A DNA stretch of 64,000 nt from Sulfitobacter sp. CW3 (lineage in GTDB: Bacteria > Pseudomonadota > Alphaproteobacteria > Rhodobacterales > Rhodobacteraceae), in the NCBI RefSeq assembly GCF_019392245.1, contig NZ_JAHXRL010000003.1, positions 434,001 through 498,000 of the forward strand, read 5' to 3'. Under the pieces are notes generated by a model, which saw only the letters and a list, made by a program, of their open reading frames with translations, was not told the DNA's origin and did not search any database. Every line of letters begins with the position of its first letter. Within the stretch, counting starts at the first letter, position 1. The position numbers and the translations under genes were made by a program. Below, in pieces: positions 7,985 through 17,664 of the stretch.

Positions 7985-10246
7985 ATGGCCGATGGGTTTG
8001 AAACAGAGAGTCGCAAGCTGCTGGGGCGGTTGCGCGATGCGATGGCCAGCGACGAAGCGGGTCAGGCGCGGCTGGACAGGATCACGCATCTGATTGCGAC
8101 GTCCATGGGATGCGAAGTGTGTTCGATATATCTGTTTCGCGATCAGGATACGCTTGAGCTGTGTGCTACAGAAGGTCTGAAGGCCGACGCGGTACATGAA
8201 ACGCGGATGAAGCTGGGCGAAGGTCTGGTCGGGCGCGTGGCGAAACGCAAGCAGATCGTGAACACCCCCAACGCACCGCAAGCCCCCGGTTTCCGGTTCA
8301 TGCCTGAAACAGGCGAAGAAATTTATTCGAGCTTTCTGGGTATCCCGGTACAGCGCATTGGAGAAATGCTGGGCGTTCTGGTCGTTCAATCCAAAGTCGC
8401 ACGGGAATTTTCCGCTGACGAAGTATACGGGCTTGAGGTCGTTGCCATGGTGTTGGCTGAGATGACCGAACTGGGCGCGTTTGTCGGCGAAGGTGCGGCA
8501 ATGTCCGCGCGTCACAGTCAACCGGTTCTGGTGCGCGGCACGGTCGGCCAAGAGGGCGTTGCAGACGGCCATGTCTGGCTGCACGAACCACGTGTGGTGG
8601 TATCGAACCCTGTTGCCGATGACCCCGTACGCGAGAAAGAACGTTTGACCGAGGCGGTTGATCAACTGCGTGTCAGCGTCGATCAGATGTTGACGATGGC
8701 GGGCGGTGACAAGGACCAGCGGCAGGTGCTGGAAGCGTACCGGATGTTTGCCAATTCCAAAGGCTGGATGCGCCGAATGGAAGAAGACATAGATCGCGGT
8801 CTGTCTGCCGAAGCTGCTGTTGAAAAAGAACAATCTCTGGCGCGTTCGCGGATGGGGCAGGCAAGCGATGCCTATCTGCGCGAACGGCTGTCGGATCTGG
8901 ACGATCTTAGCAACAGATTGCTGCGTATTTTGACCGGACAAGGGGCGAATACGGGGGCGGAAATGCCCTCGGACCCGATATTGGTTGCCCGCAATATTGG
9001 CCCCGCCGAGTTGCTGGAATATGGGCGGTCTTTGCGCGGTATCGTGCTGGAGGGCGGATCAGTTGGCAGCCACGCGGCGATTGTGGCGCGGGCTTTGGCT
9101 ATTCCGTTGATCGTACATGCATCGCATATCACCAATGATGCGCTGAACGGCGACCGGATTATGGTGGATGGCGAACAGGGTATCGTGCATTTGCGGCCAG
9201 ACGAAACTGTGGCTTCGGCGTTTCGCGATAAAATCGCGATGCAGGCGGCTGCACAGGAACGCTATGCCTCGATCCGCGATAAACGCGCCGAGACACGATG
9301 CGGGACTATCATAGGCTTGCAGATGAACGCGGGTCTGATGGCGGATCTGCCATCGCTGGACGGGTCGGGTGCCGAAGGCGTTGGCCTGTTCCGGACCGAG
9401 TTGCAGTTTCTTGTTCGCAGCAAGATGCCGAAAAGATCCGAATTATCAGCGCTTTATGCGCGTGTCTTAGATGCTGCCAAAGGCAAACGCGTCGTGTTTC
9501 GCACCCTTGATATCGGGTCGGACAAGGTTTTGCCCTATATGAAAGCCAACGACGAGCCGAACCCCGCTTTGGGGTGGCGCGCCATTCGGGTGGGGCTGGA
9601 TAAACCCGGTATCATGCGCATGCAATTGCAGGCGTTGATCCGTGCGGCAAACGGGCGGCCCTTGTCGGTGATGTTTCCCTTTGTGGCGCAATTCGAAGAA
9701 TACCGGGCGGCGCGTGCCGAGATGGACAAAACACTGGCCCGCGAGGCGCGGCTGGGCCACAAACTGCCGTCGCATCTTGAAGTCGGCGCAATGCTCGAGA
9801 CACCTTCGCTGGCTTTTGCGCCCAAGAAGTTTTTCGAGGAAGTCGAGTTTTTGTCCATTGGTGGCAACGATTTGAAGCAGTTCTTTTTCGCGGCCGACCG
9901 TGAAAATGAATTGGTGCGCCGGCGGTATGATACATTGAACGTCAGCTTTCTGACGTTCCTTGAAGGCATCGTTGCGCGGTGTCGCGAAACCGACACGCCG
10001 CTGTCATTTTGTGGCGAAGACGCAGGCCGCCCGGTCGAGGCGCTTTGCTTTGCGGCGATCGGGATTACCAACCTGTCGATGCGCCCCGCGTCTATTGGCC
10101 CTGTCAAAAACCTGTTGCGCCGGTCCAATCTGGAGGACGTGCGTCAGGTTATCTATGAGGCGCGCGATCGCGGCGACCAATCGGTGCGCGCTGCCGTCAT
10201 GGACTATTTGCGCCATCAGACATCCGAGGCGCGCAAGCTGCCATAG
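7985..10246 (+). CDS. ptsP: Phosphoenolpyruvate-protein phosphotransferase PtsP (nitrogen PTS enzyme I)
   Basis: This 753-residue protein starts the nitrogen-type phosphotransferase relay (EI-Ntr to NPr to EIIA-Ntr). A GAF domain occupies about residues 15-160 (ITHLIATSMGCEVCSIYLF), followed by the helical PTS-linker. The phosphohistidine domain has GGSVGSHAAIVARAL with the phosphorylated His, and the PEP-binding TIM barrel has GLFRTELQFL, FRTLDIGSDKVLPY and MLETPSLAF. The GAF domain senses nitrogen signals in family members. The start is well supported by GGAGGAG at 7969-7975. Adjacency to lysC is familiar in Rhodobacterales. Confidence 0.95.
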   Translation: MADGFETESRKLLGRLRDAMASDEAGQARLDRITHLIATSMGCEVCSIYLFRDQDTLELCATEGLKADAVHETRMKLGEGLVGRVAKRKQIVNTPNAPQAPGFRFMPETGEEIYSSFLGIPVQRIGEMLGVLVVQSKVAREFSADEVYGLEVVAMVLAEMTELGAFVGEGAAMSARHSQPVLVRGTVGQEGVADGHVWLHEPRVVVSNPVADDPVREKERLTEAVDQLRVSVDQMLTMAGGDKDQRQVLEAYRMFANSKGWMRRMEEDIDRGLSAEAAVEKEQSLARSRMGQASDAYLRERLSDLDDLSNRLLRILTGQGANTGAEMPSDPILVARNIGPAELLEYGRSLRGIVLEGGSVGSHAAIVARALAIPLIVHASHITNDALNGDRIMVDGEQGIVHLRPDETVASAFRDKIAMQAAAQERYASIRDKRAETRCGTIIGLQMNAGLMADLPSLDGSGAEGVGLFRTELQFLVRSKMPKRSELSALYARVLDAAKGKRVVFRTLDIGSDKVLPYMKANDEPNPALGWRAIRVGLDKPGIMRMQLQALIRAANGRPLSVMFPFVAQFEEYRAARAEMDKTLAREARLGHKLPSHLEVGAMLETPSLAFAPKKFFEEVEFLSIGGNDLKQFFFAADRENELVRRRYDTLNVSFLTFLEGIVARCRETDTPLSFCGEDAGRPVEALCFAAIGITNLSMRPASIGPVKNLLRRSNLEDVRQVIYEARDRGDQSVRAAVMDYLRHQTSEARKLP

Positions 10247-10414
10247 CGTTAGCGCGTTAACCAAGATCGTTAATTCTCATCCATCGCATCAGCATCACCT
10301 GCGATGGCGTTGGATTCACTGTGGTTTCATTCTAGGCGGCATGGGCGTGTTTGCGCCCTCTTGACGACGGGGCGTTGAAAAGGGTCTGCTGCCCCAAGCT
10401 TTAGGGAGTGCGAC

Positions 10415-11455
10415 ATGTTTTTAAATAACGCTTGGTATGTTGCAGCTTGGGATCATGAGGTCGATCATGCCCTGTCACAGGTCACCGTGCTTGAGAAAAA
10501 GATTTGCATGTATCGTACGTTACACGGCGACGTTGTTGCGTTGGATGACGCGTGTCCTCATCGCAAATTGCCGCTGTCTATGGGCCGGTTGCAGGGTGAT
10601 ACCGTTGAATGTGGCTATCACGGGCTGACATTTGATTGCGTGGGCCAATGCGTTTGGGCCCCCGGTGGGCGTATCCCGTCCGAGGCGCGGGTACATGCCT
10701 ATCCGACCCATGAAAAATACGGGCTGGTCTGGATATGGATGGGCAATCCGGTGCTGGCGGACCCCGAAGAGATTTTCGAGATCGAGAACTTTGACAACCC
10801 TGACTGGGGCATGAACCGCGGTGCGGCGATGGAGCTGGACTGCAACTATCTGTTGATGTGCGATAATCTGCTGGACCCGACCCATGTGGCATGGGTGCAT
10901 GGCGGAAGCTTTGGGCAGGCCGCAACAAAGGACACGCCGCTGCGGGTCAAAAAGACCGACAATGGCGTGATCGTGCACCGTTGGATGATGGATGTCGAAC
11001 CCGCGCCATTCTACAAAAAGGTGATTGGTTTCAAAGGTAACTGTGACAGGCTGCAACATTACGAGGTCCGCTATCCGTCGCATGCACTGATCCGCGCGGT
11101 GTTTACCCCGGCCGGAACAGGCGGGCCCGATGGGCCGCTGCATCCGGATACGTTTATCATGGACAGCATGAACTTTATGACGCCCACCACTGCTGGTAAA
11201 ACACGGTACTACTGGTTCCAACTGCGCAATATTCGCCCCGATGATGCAGCGCTTTCCCAGATGATGAGCGAAGATGTTCAGCACGCATTCGAGGAAGATC
11301 GCGCCGTCCTGAACGCGGTGCAAAAGGGGATGGCCGAGAAAACCAGCCCGCATATCGACCTGCCCATCGATGGCGGGCAATTGCGTTTCCGCCGCCAGCT
11401 AGAGGCGATGATCGCAGAAGAAGCGCTGGTCGATGCGAAAATGCAGGGGAGTTAG
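10415..11455 (+). CDS. Aromatic ring-hydroxylating oxygenase, alpha subunit (VanA-like Rieske protein)
   Basis: The 346-residue protein has a Rieske [2Fe-2S] site, C47xH49 with C66xxH69 (CPHRKLP, CGYHGLTFD). A mononuclear iron site reads DNLLDPTHVAWVHGGSFG, with the two histidines of the D-x-x-H-x4-H pattern. Size and sequence resemble vanillate O-demethylase oxygenase (VanA) and related demethylases. Such enzymes need a reductase (VanB), but none lies next to it; a probable FMN/ferredoxin reductase must come from elsewhere. The substrate is therefore uncertain. It stands alone between ptsP and an RND operon. Confidence 0.88.
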   Translation: MFLNNAWYVAAWDHEVDHALSQVTVLEKKICMYRTLHGDVVALDDACPHRKLPLSMGRLQGDTVECGYHGLTFDCVGQCVWAPGGRIPSEARVHAYPTHEKYGLVWIWMGNPVLADPEEIFEIENFDNPDWGMNRGAAMELDCNYLLMCDNLLDPTHVAWVHGGSFGQAATKDTPLRVKKTDNGVIVHRWMMDVEPAPFYKKVIGFKGNCDRLQHYEVRYPSHALIRAVFTPAGTGGPDGPLHPDTFIMDSMNFMTPTTAGKTRYYWFQLRNIRPDDAALSQMMSEDVQHAFEEDRAVLNAVQKGMAEKTSPHIDLPIDGGQLRFRRQLEAMIAEEALVDAKMQGS

Positions 11456-11543
11456 GCACCGCTACAACTAATTTTCGATGCTTGGCATTGCAATCCCGTG
11501 CAATCGGATCAGTTACCACACAACTGAAAAGACGGAGTTCACG

Positions 11544-12710
11544 ATGAAGATGTTTTTGGCACGACGTTTGGGGGCCGCTATTATGATAGCAGCTTCTGCG
11601 CAGGCACTATGGGCGCAAGAGGCAGACCTGAAACGCGTTCCAAGCGTGACTGTCGCCACCGCAACGCAGGCAGAGGTGGTAAGCCGTGTGTCGATTTCCG
11701 GCACATTGGAACCCTACCGCGAGGTTCTGGTCTATCCGCAGGTCACCGGGTTCCCGATCGAGGCGTTGATGGTGGACATCGGGGCGCAGGTCGCCAAGGG
11801 CGATACGCTGGCCCAGCTGAACATCGACACGCTGAAGGCGCAATTGTCGCAGGCCACAGCCGAATATGCCCGCGCCGAAGCAGGCGTTCGCCAAGCTCAA
11901 AGCCAGATCACATCGACCAAGGCATCAGCGGCACAGGCGCGCAGTGTTCTTGAACGCAACCAGCAGTTGGACCGGTCGGGCAACGTGACCCAAGCCGCAC
12001 TTGATCAGGCGGTTGCCAACAGTCAAACGGCTGATGCGGCAGTGGCTTCTGCCGAGGACGGGCTAGAGGTCGCCAAGGCGCAGGTATTGCAAGCGCAGGC
12101 GCAGTTGGACATTGCCCAGCTGGATTTGGATTATGCCACGATCAAGGCCCCCACCGCCGGTATTATTTCGGCGCGAAATGCGCAGGTGGGTGCGATTGCA
12201 AGCAGCAGTGCCGATCCGTTGTTCCGGATGATCCAAGACGGTGTGATCGAGGTGAACGCCGACGTGATCGAGACCGAACTGGCGCAGATATCCGTCGGCG
12301 ATCCGGCTGAGCTTGATATCCCCGGTGCCGGCATTGTTCAGGGCGCTGTGCGGCTGGTCGCGCCGACGGTGGATGCCACCAACCGGCTGGGCGTTGTGCG
12401 CGTGTCCCTTGAGGGCAGTAATGTGCTGCGCACGGGGCTTTTCGCCGGCGGCTGGATCGTCACCGAACGGCACGAGGGGCTGACCGTGCCGACGACCGCA
12501 ATTCTAACCGATGCCAAAGGCGACTATCTGCTTGAGGTGCAAGACAACACATTGATCCGGCGGGAGGTAACGGCTGGATTGATCTGGAACGACATCCGCG
12601 AGGTTATATCCGGACTGGACGATGGGGCTGTCGTAGTGGCGCGGGCCAGCGCGTTCTTCTCGGATGGGGACAAGGTGAACCCGGTTCCGCAGAAGGTTGA
12701 TGTAGAATGA
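11544..12710 (+). CDS. RND efflux periplasmic adaptor (membrane fusion protein)
   Basis: This adaptor links an inner-membrane RND pump to an outer-membrane channel. The 388-residue product has a signal peptide (MKMFLARRLGAAIMIAASAQALWAQ), a lipoyl/barrel half (YPQVTGFPIEALMVDIGAQVAKGDTLAQLN), a long Ala/Gln-rich coiled-coil hairpin (about residues 100-200), and the returning half (LDLDYATIKAPTAGIISARNAQVGAI). I chose ATG 11544, with GGAG upstream, over an earlier in-frame start at 11478. The stop overlaps the pump gene start (ATGA). The outer-membrane partner could be the TolC homolog at 52.7 kb. Confidence 0.92.
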   Translation: MKMFLARRLGAAIMIAASAQALWAQEADLKRVPSVTVATATQAEVVSRVSISGTLEPYREVLVYPQVTGFPIEALMVDIGAQVAKGDTLAQLNIDTLKAQLSQATAEYARAEAGVRQAQSQITSTKASAAQARSVLERNQQLDRSGNVTQAALDQAVANSQTADAAVASAEDGLEVAKAQVLQAQAQLDIAQLDLDYATIKAPTAGIISARNAQVGAIASSSADPLFRMIQDGVIEVNADVIETELAQISVGDPAELDIPGAGIVQGAVRLVAPTVDATNRLGVVRVSLEGSNVLRTGLFAGGWIVTERHEGLTVPTTAILTDAKGDYLLEVQDNTLIRREVTAGLIWNDIREVISGLDDGAVVVARASAFFSDGDKVNPVPQKVDVE

Positions 12711-15700
12711 ATATGTCAACATGGGCCATTCGGTCCCCCGTGCCGTCAATGGCGCTGTTTTTGGTGCTGTGCGTTGTCGGTCTGGTCGGTTTCTTCCGGT
12801 TGCCTGTGACCCAGTTTCCCAACATCGATATTCCGATTGTCACGGTGACAATCGGACAGTCCGGCGCGGCACCAACTGAAATTGCGACCCAGATCGTTAA
12901 GCCGATTGAAGGCGCTGTTTCCGATGTGACCGGGGTCAAACACGTGACCGCCGTTGCGTCCGACGGGACCGCAACCCTGACCATTGAATTCGAACTTGAG
13001 ACCGACAGCGCCACGGCGCTGACCGACGTCAAAGACGCAGTTGCGGGCGTGCAGGGCGATTTACCCGAAAACGCGACCGAACCTTTGGTCAAGCGCCTTG
13101 ATGTGACGGGGACGGCGATCCTGACCTATGCGGTGTCCGACCCGACGCAATCCATCCAAGAGCTGTCCTATTTCGTGGACGAGATCGTCGCACGCGAGCT
13201 GCAGGTCGAAAAAGGTGTCGGCAAGGTAACCCGCATCGGCGGTGGTGACCGCGCCATCGAGGTAGAACTAGACCCCGATCGTCTGCTGTCATTGGGATTG
13301 ACCGCGACAGATGTGAACAACCAGCTGCGCCAGAACAACATCGATCTGGGTGGTGGCTCGGGTGATCTGGGCGGGCAGGAATATTCTATCCGCGCCCTTG
13401 GCAGCGCCGACACTGTGGCGCAATTGGCCGCGACACCGATCACCACATCGCCGGGGCGTACGGTACGCTTGGACGATCTGGGCAAGGTATTCGACGGGTC
13501 CACCGAGACAACCAGTTTTGCCATGTTGGACGGGCAGCCTGTGGTCGCATTTGGTATTTTCCGGTCAACCGGTGCCAGTGATCTGACGGCGGGTGACAAT
13601 GCCAAGGAACGGCTGGCCGAACTGGGCGAAGAATATCCGAACGCCAGTTTTTCGCTGATTGACGACGCCACCACCTATACCGAAGGCAACTACCATTCGG
13701 CGATGGATACCCTGTACGAAGGGGCCGCATTGGCAATCATCGTGGTGTTCTTGTTCCTGCGCAACTGGCGGGCGACGATCATCACAGCGGTTGCATTGCC
13801 TTTGTCGATCATTCCGACCTTCATGGTCATGCAGTACCTCGGGTTTTCGCTGAACACGGTCAGCTTGCTGGGCATCACTTTGGTGACGGGCATTCTGGTC
13901 GACGACGCGATTGTCGAGATCGAAAATATCGTGCGCCATATCCAGATGGGCAAACCGGCCTATGAGGCCTCCGAGGAAGCCGCGTCGGAAATCGGTCTGA
14001 CCGTTATCGCGATCAGTTTTACCATCGTCGCGGTGTTTGCGCCGGTCAGCTTTATGTCCGGTATTGCGGGCCAGTATTTCAAACAGTTTGGCCTGACGGT
14101 CGCCGTGGCGGTGCTGTTTTCGCTGTTGGTCGCACGTTTGATTACGCCGATGATGGCCGCCTATTTCCTGCGTGACGGGATCGCCCCCGAAGAGGAAAAA
14201 GACGGCTTTATCATGCGGCAGTATATGGCTTTGCTGGGCTGGACCCTGCGCAACCGTACGGTGACCTTGTTGTTGGGGTTGGGTATCTTTGCCGGATCGA
14301 TTTTTTCGGCGACGCTTTTGCCGACCGAATTTGTGCCGCCGTCGGACCAAGGGCGGTCGACGGTGTCGTTGGAATTGCCGCCGGGTTCGACGCTTGATCA
14401 AACCCGCGCAACCGGGCGCGAGGTGTCTATGATCCTTGGCGAGATATCCGAGATCACCAATGTTTTTGTCGAAGGAGGGACATCCTCTGACACCAAGGCA
14501 AATGTCGTGGTGAACTACGGGCAAAAAGACACGCGCGACCGGTCATCCTTTGCCATCGAAGACGAGATGAAAGCCCTGTTGCGGGACCTGCCGGACGTCA
14601 AGATCAACGTGTTGGCCGAGAACGGTCAGCGGGACATCCAATTGAACGTGCTTGGCGATACTGAGGCAGCGGCCTCGGCTGCGGCGATTGAGCTGGCCAA
14701 TCAGATGAACGGCCTGCCTGATGTCGAGAACGCGGCGACGACCGCATCATTGGTACGCCCCGAAATCCAGATCACCCCACGCCCGCAATTGGCAGCGGAA
14801 ATGGGCGTGACATCATCGGCGCTGGCCAGCACGATCCGCATCGCAACCCTGGGCGAGACGGACAGTAATGTTGCCAAGTTCAACGCGGGCGACAGGCAGG
14901 TGCCAATTCTGGTCCGCTTGAAAGAAGACGCGCGCAATGACCTGAGCCGTCTGGCGGGATTGCGCGTGGCGTCGACAACGGGCAGCCCTGTGCCCATTAG
15001 CGTTGTGGCCGATGTGGCCTTGTCGTCAGGCCCCAGCAGCATTGAACGCTATGACCGCCAGTACCGCACCAGCGTCGAGGCGGACCTGTCCCCGGGTGGG
15101 CTGCTTGGCCCTGCGACGGAACAGGTAATGGCGTTGCCGATTGCGCTGTCCATGCCCGAAGGCACGTCGATCCAAAGCGCCGGCGACGCCGAAGTCATGG
15201 GCGAGGTGTTTACCCAATTCGGTCTTGCCATGGGTGCGGGTATCTTGCTGGTCTACGTGGTTCTTGTGTTGCTGTTTCACAGCTTTGTCACCCCTGTCAC
15301 GATCCTGTTGTCGCTGCCTTTGGCCATCGGCGGGGCGATCTTTGCGCTGTATCTGAACGGGTCGGCCATCGGTTTGTCTGTTGTGATCGGTTTCCTGATG
15401 TTGATGGGGATCGTGACCAAGAATGCGATCATGCTGGTCGAATTCGCCATCGAGGCGATGAAGGACGGGGCCACGCGGTCTCAGGCGATGCTGGATGCCG
15501 GGCATAAACGTGCGCGGCCCATCATCATGACGACTGTGGCGATGACGGCGGGCATGGTGCCTTCGGCCCTTGCGGTCGGGGCGGGCGGTGAATTCCGCGC
15601 GCCTATGGCTGTGGCCGTGATTGGCGGGCTGTTGCTTTCGACCATGTTGTCGCTGCTGTTCGTGCCCTCGCTGTTTAGTGTGATCGACGGCCTTAAGGAT

Positions 15701-15769
15701 CGAATCCACTGGGGGTTGGTTGCTGTATTGGGGGCAAACCGCCCGCGTGACGCAGCGTCTGACGGTTAA
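12707..15769 (+). CDS. RND-family efflux transporter permease (HAE1/AcrB-type)
   Basis: The 1020-residue proton-driven pump has the RND layout of 12 membrane segments and two large periplasmic domains. Segment 4 has GILVDDAIVEIENIVRHI with the paired aspartates of proton relay, and segment 10 has GIVTKNAIMLVEFAIEAM. The N-terminal IRSPVPSMALFLVLCVVGLVGFFRLPVTQFPNIDIP is typical of HAE1 multidrug pumps. The conserved porter-domain sequence supports drug or hydrophobe export rather than metal export. Translation overlaps the adaptor gene by four bases. A strong terminator follows about 80 bases after the stop. Confidence 0.95.
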   Translation: MNMSTWAIRSPVPSMALFLVLCVVGLVGFFRLPVTQFPNIDIPIVTVTIGQSGAAPTEIATQIVKPIEGAVSDVTGVKHVTAVASDGTATLTIEFELETDSATALTDVKDAVAGVQGDLPENATEPLVKRLDVTGTAILTYAVSDPTQSIQELSYFVDEIVARELQVEKGVGKVTRIGGGDRAIEVELDPDRLLSLGLTATDVNNQLRQNNIDLGGGSGDLGGQEYSIRALGSADTVAQLAATPITTSPGRTVRLDDLGKVFDGSTETTSFAMLDGQPVVAFGIFRSTGASDLTAGDNAKERLAELGEEYPNASFSLIDDATTYTEGNYHSAMDTLYEGAALAIIVVFLFLRNWRATIITAVALPLSIIPTFMVMQYLGFSLNTVSLLGITLVTGILVDDAIVEIENIVRHIQMGKPAYEASEEAASEIGLTVIAISFTIVAVFAPVSFMSGIAGQYFKQFGLTVAVAVLFSLLVARLITPMMAAYFLRDGIAPEEEKDGFIMRQYMALLGWTLRNRTVTLLLGLGIFAGSIFSATLLPTEFVPPSDQGRSTVSLELPPGSTLDQTRATGREVSMILGEISEITNVFVEGGTSSDTKANVVVNYGQKDTRDRSSFAIEDEMKALLRDLPDVKINVLAENGQRDIQLNVLGDTEAAASAAAIELANQMNGLPDVENAATTASLVRPEIQITPRPQLAAEMGVTSSALASTIRIATLGETDSNVAKFNAGDRQVPILVRLKEDARNDLSRLAGLRVASTTGSPVPISVVADVALSSGPSSIERYDRQYRTSVEADLSPGGLLGPATEQVMALPIALSMPEGTSIQSAGDAEVMGEVFTQFGLAMGAGILLVYVVLVLLFHSFVTPVTILLSLPLAIGGAIFALYLNGSAIGLSVVIGFLMLMGIVTKNAIMLVEFAIEAMKDGATRSQAMLDAGHKRARPIIMTTVAMTAGMVPSALAVGAGGEFRAPMAVAVIGGLLLSTMLSLLFVPSLFSVIDGLKDRIHWGLVAVLGANRPRDAASDG

Positions 15770-15847
15770 AGACGTCGCCGTTTTGCAGAGTAAAATAACT
15801 AGTGAAACAAAGCGCTAGGCGTGGCGCGCAATATTGCCTTTAATGAC

Positions 15848-15887
15848 GGGTGCCTTTGTATTGGTATGCAAGGGCACCCAGATTTTT
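15848..15887 (+). terminator. Intrinsic terminator of the RND efflux operon
   Basis: An 11-bp stem (GGGTGCCTTTG at 15848-15858 with CAAGGGCACCC at 15869-15879, one G-U pair) is closed by a 10-base loop and followed by five T at 15883-15887. It lies 78 bases after the RND stop and just before the next gene. Confidence 0.75.
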
Positions 15888-15904
15888 AATAAAGGCAGTT
15901 TCAC

Positions 15905-17065
15905 GTGACCCCATTTGTATTCAACACCACCAAATCAGTCGTCTTTGAAAACGGTGCCGCCCTGCGCCTTGCCGAGCTTGCAGGCGGGTTGCTGGGGCAG
16001 AATTGCCTGCTGATCACCGACCCCGGTTTGCGGGGGCTGGGTCTGTGCGATCCGGCGATCGCGGCTTTGGAAACTGCGGGCCACACCGTCACGGTGTTTG
16101 ACGCGGTCGAGGCCGACCCATCGCGCGCGACATTGATGCAGGCGGTCGAGGCGGGCAGGGCGGCAGGGGCCACCGGGGTGATCGGGTTTGGCGGCGGGTC
16201 GTCGCAGGACGTGGCCAAGCTGGTCGCGCTGCTGCTGGGATCGAACGAGGATCTGGACAGCGCGTGGGGTGTGGCACAGGCCAAGGGGCCGCGCTTGCCG
16301 CTGGTCTTGATTCCGACCACTGCGGGCACTGGGTCCGAGGTAACACCAGTATCAATCATCACCGTCGGGGATGAGGAAAAGCGCGGCGTGTCGTCGCCCG
16401 TGATCCTGCCTGACATGGCCATTCTGGACGCTGAACTGACGCTAGGCCTGCCCGCACATATCACCGCCGCCACGGGCGTCGATGCGATGGTGCACGCGAT
16501 CGAGGCCTATGCCTCGAAAAGCGCCAACAACAATCCGCTGTCCAAGCTGCTGGCCCGCGAGGCATTGCGGCTGCTCGGGGCCAATATCGAGGCGGTCGTG
16601 GCCGATGGATCGAACCTCGAGGCGCGTGGTGCGATGCTGCTGGGGTCGATGCTGGCGGGGCAGGCCTTTGCCAATTCTCCGGTCGCCGCTGTCCATGCGC
16701 TGGCCTATCCTATCGGTGGGACGTTCCATATCCCGCACGGGCTGTCGAATGCGCTGGTGCTGCCCCATGTGCTGCGATTCAACGCGCCTGACGCGGGCAC
16801 GCTATACGCCGAGATCGCGGCCGATGCCTTTCCCGAACTGGCAGCGGTCGAAGGCACGCAGGCCCGCACGGCGGCGTTCATCGATGCCTTGGCGGATCTG
16901 TCAGCGCGGGTCGGGCTTCAGACCCGTTTGCGTGATGTGAACATACCCAAAGAAGCGATTGATAAGATGGCAGCAGATGCCATGCTGCAAGGCCGCTTGC
17001 TGGTGAACAACCCGCGTGACGTCACCCAAGCAGACGCCCGTACGATCTATACGGCGGCGTGGTAA
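15905..17065 (+). CDS. Iron-containing alcohol dehydrogenase
   Basis: The 386-residue protein belongs to the group III (Fe-dependent) alcohol dehydrogenases. It has the NAD-binding GVIGFGGGSSQDVAKLVALL, PTTAGTGSEVTPVSII, and the metal-site region GVDAMVHAIEAYASK followed by FHIPHGLSNALVLPHVLRFN, which supply Asp/His ligands. The start is GTG at 15905, with AAAGGCAG upstream. The stop overlaps the thioesterase start (TAATG), so the two are co-translated. The alcohol or aldehyde substrate is not evident. Confidence 0.92.
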   Translation: MTPFVFNTTKSVVFENGAALRLAELAGGLLGQNCLLITDPGLRGLGLCDPAIAALETAGHTVTVFDAVEADPSRATLMQAVEAGRAAGATGVIGFGGGSSQDVAKLVALLLGSNEDLDSAWGVAQAKGPRLPLVLIPTTAGTGSEVTPVSIITVGDEEKRGVSSPVILPDMAILDAELTLGLPAHITAATGVDAMVHAIEAYASKSANNNPLSKLLAREALRLLGANIEAVVADGSNLEARGAMLLGSMLAGQAFANSPVAAVHALAYPIGGTFHIPHGLSNALVLPHVLRFNAPDAGTLYAEIAADAFPELAAVEGTQARTAAFIDALADLSARVGLQTRLRDVNIPKEAIDKMAADAMLQGRLLVNNPRDVTQADARTIYTAAW

Positions 17066-17499
17066 TGTCAGACCGCCCCGTCGCCCCGACTCGCGCAGAT
17101 TTCAAAGATTTTTACCCCCTGCAAACCCGTTGGAACGACAATGATGCCTATGGGCACATGAACAACGTCGTCCACTATGCGCTGTTTGATACGGCCGTGA
17201 ACGGCTGGCTGATCGAGCGCGGCTTGCTGGACCCGTTGACCAGTCCGGTGTTCGGATTGGTCGTAGAAACCGGGTGTCGCTACTTTGGTGAAATGCAGTT
17301 TCCCGACCGGGTTACAGCCGGGTTGCGCGTTGCCAAGTTGGGTCGCAGTTCCGTGCGGATGGAGCTTGGATTATTCCGCAACGATGAAGATGTCGCATCT
17401 GCCGAAGGGTTCTTTGTGCATGTCTATGTCGACCGCACCCACCACAGACCCGCGCAATTGCCAGCCGCCACACGCACGGCGCTGGAAGGCCTGCAATAA
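17065..17499 (+). CDS. Acyl-CoA thioesterase, 4HBT/YbgC-like hotdog fold
   Basis: This 144-residue protein has the hotdog thioesterase signature QTRWNDNDAYGHMNNVVHYALFDTAVNGWL, in which the Asp of NDNDAYGHMNN is the catalytic residue in 4HBT-type enzymes. I chose ATG 17065, which overlaps the upstream dehydrogenase stop, rather than the in-frame GTG at 17059. Coupling to an alcohol dehydrogenase suggests a small pathway acting on acyl-CoA or aldehyde intermediates, but no substrate is indicated. Confidence 0.9.
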   Translation: MSDRPVAPTRADFKDFYPLQTRWNDNDAYGHMNNVVHYALFDTAVNGWLIERGLLDPLTSPVFGLVVETGCRYFGEMQFPDRVTAGLRVAKLGRSSVRMELGLFRNDEDVASAEGFFVHVYVDRTHHRPAQLPAATRTALEGLQ

Positions 17500-17664
17500 G
17501 CCGCGCAGGCGGCCCGCTGATCGCTAACGTCTTGGGAACCCGGTTGCATCTTGTGCTTGTCCACATGTTATAACTCCGCGAATCACACCAATTTTCTGCT
17601 GTGCAGCAATTCATGCTGCGTCTGCATGTTGTGTTAACTAATGAACAACCGGAGCGTACTCCCC

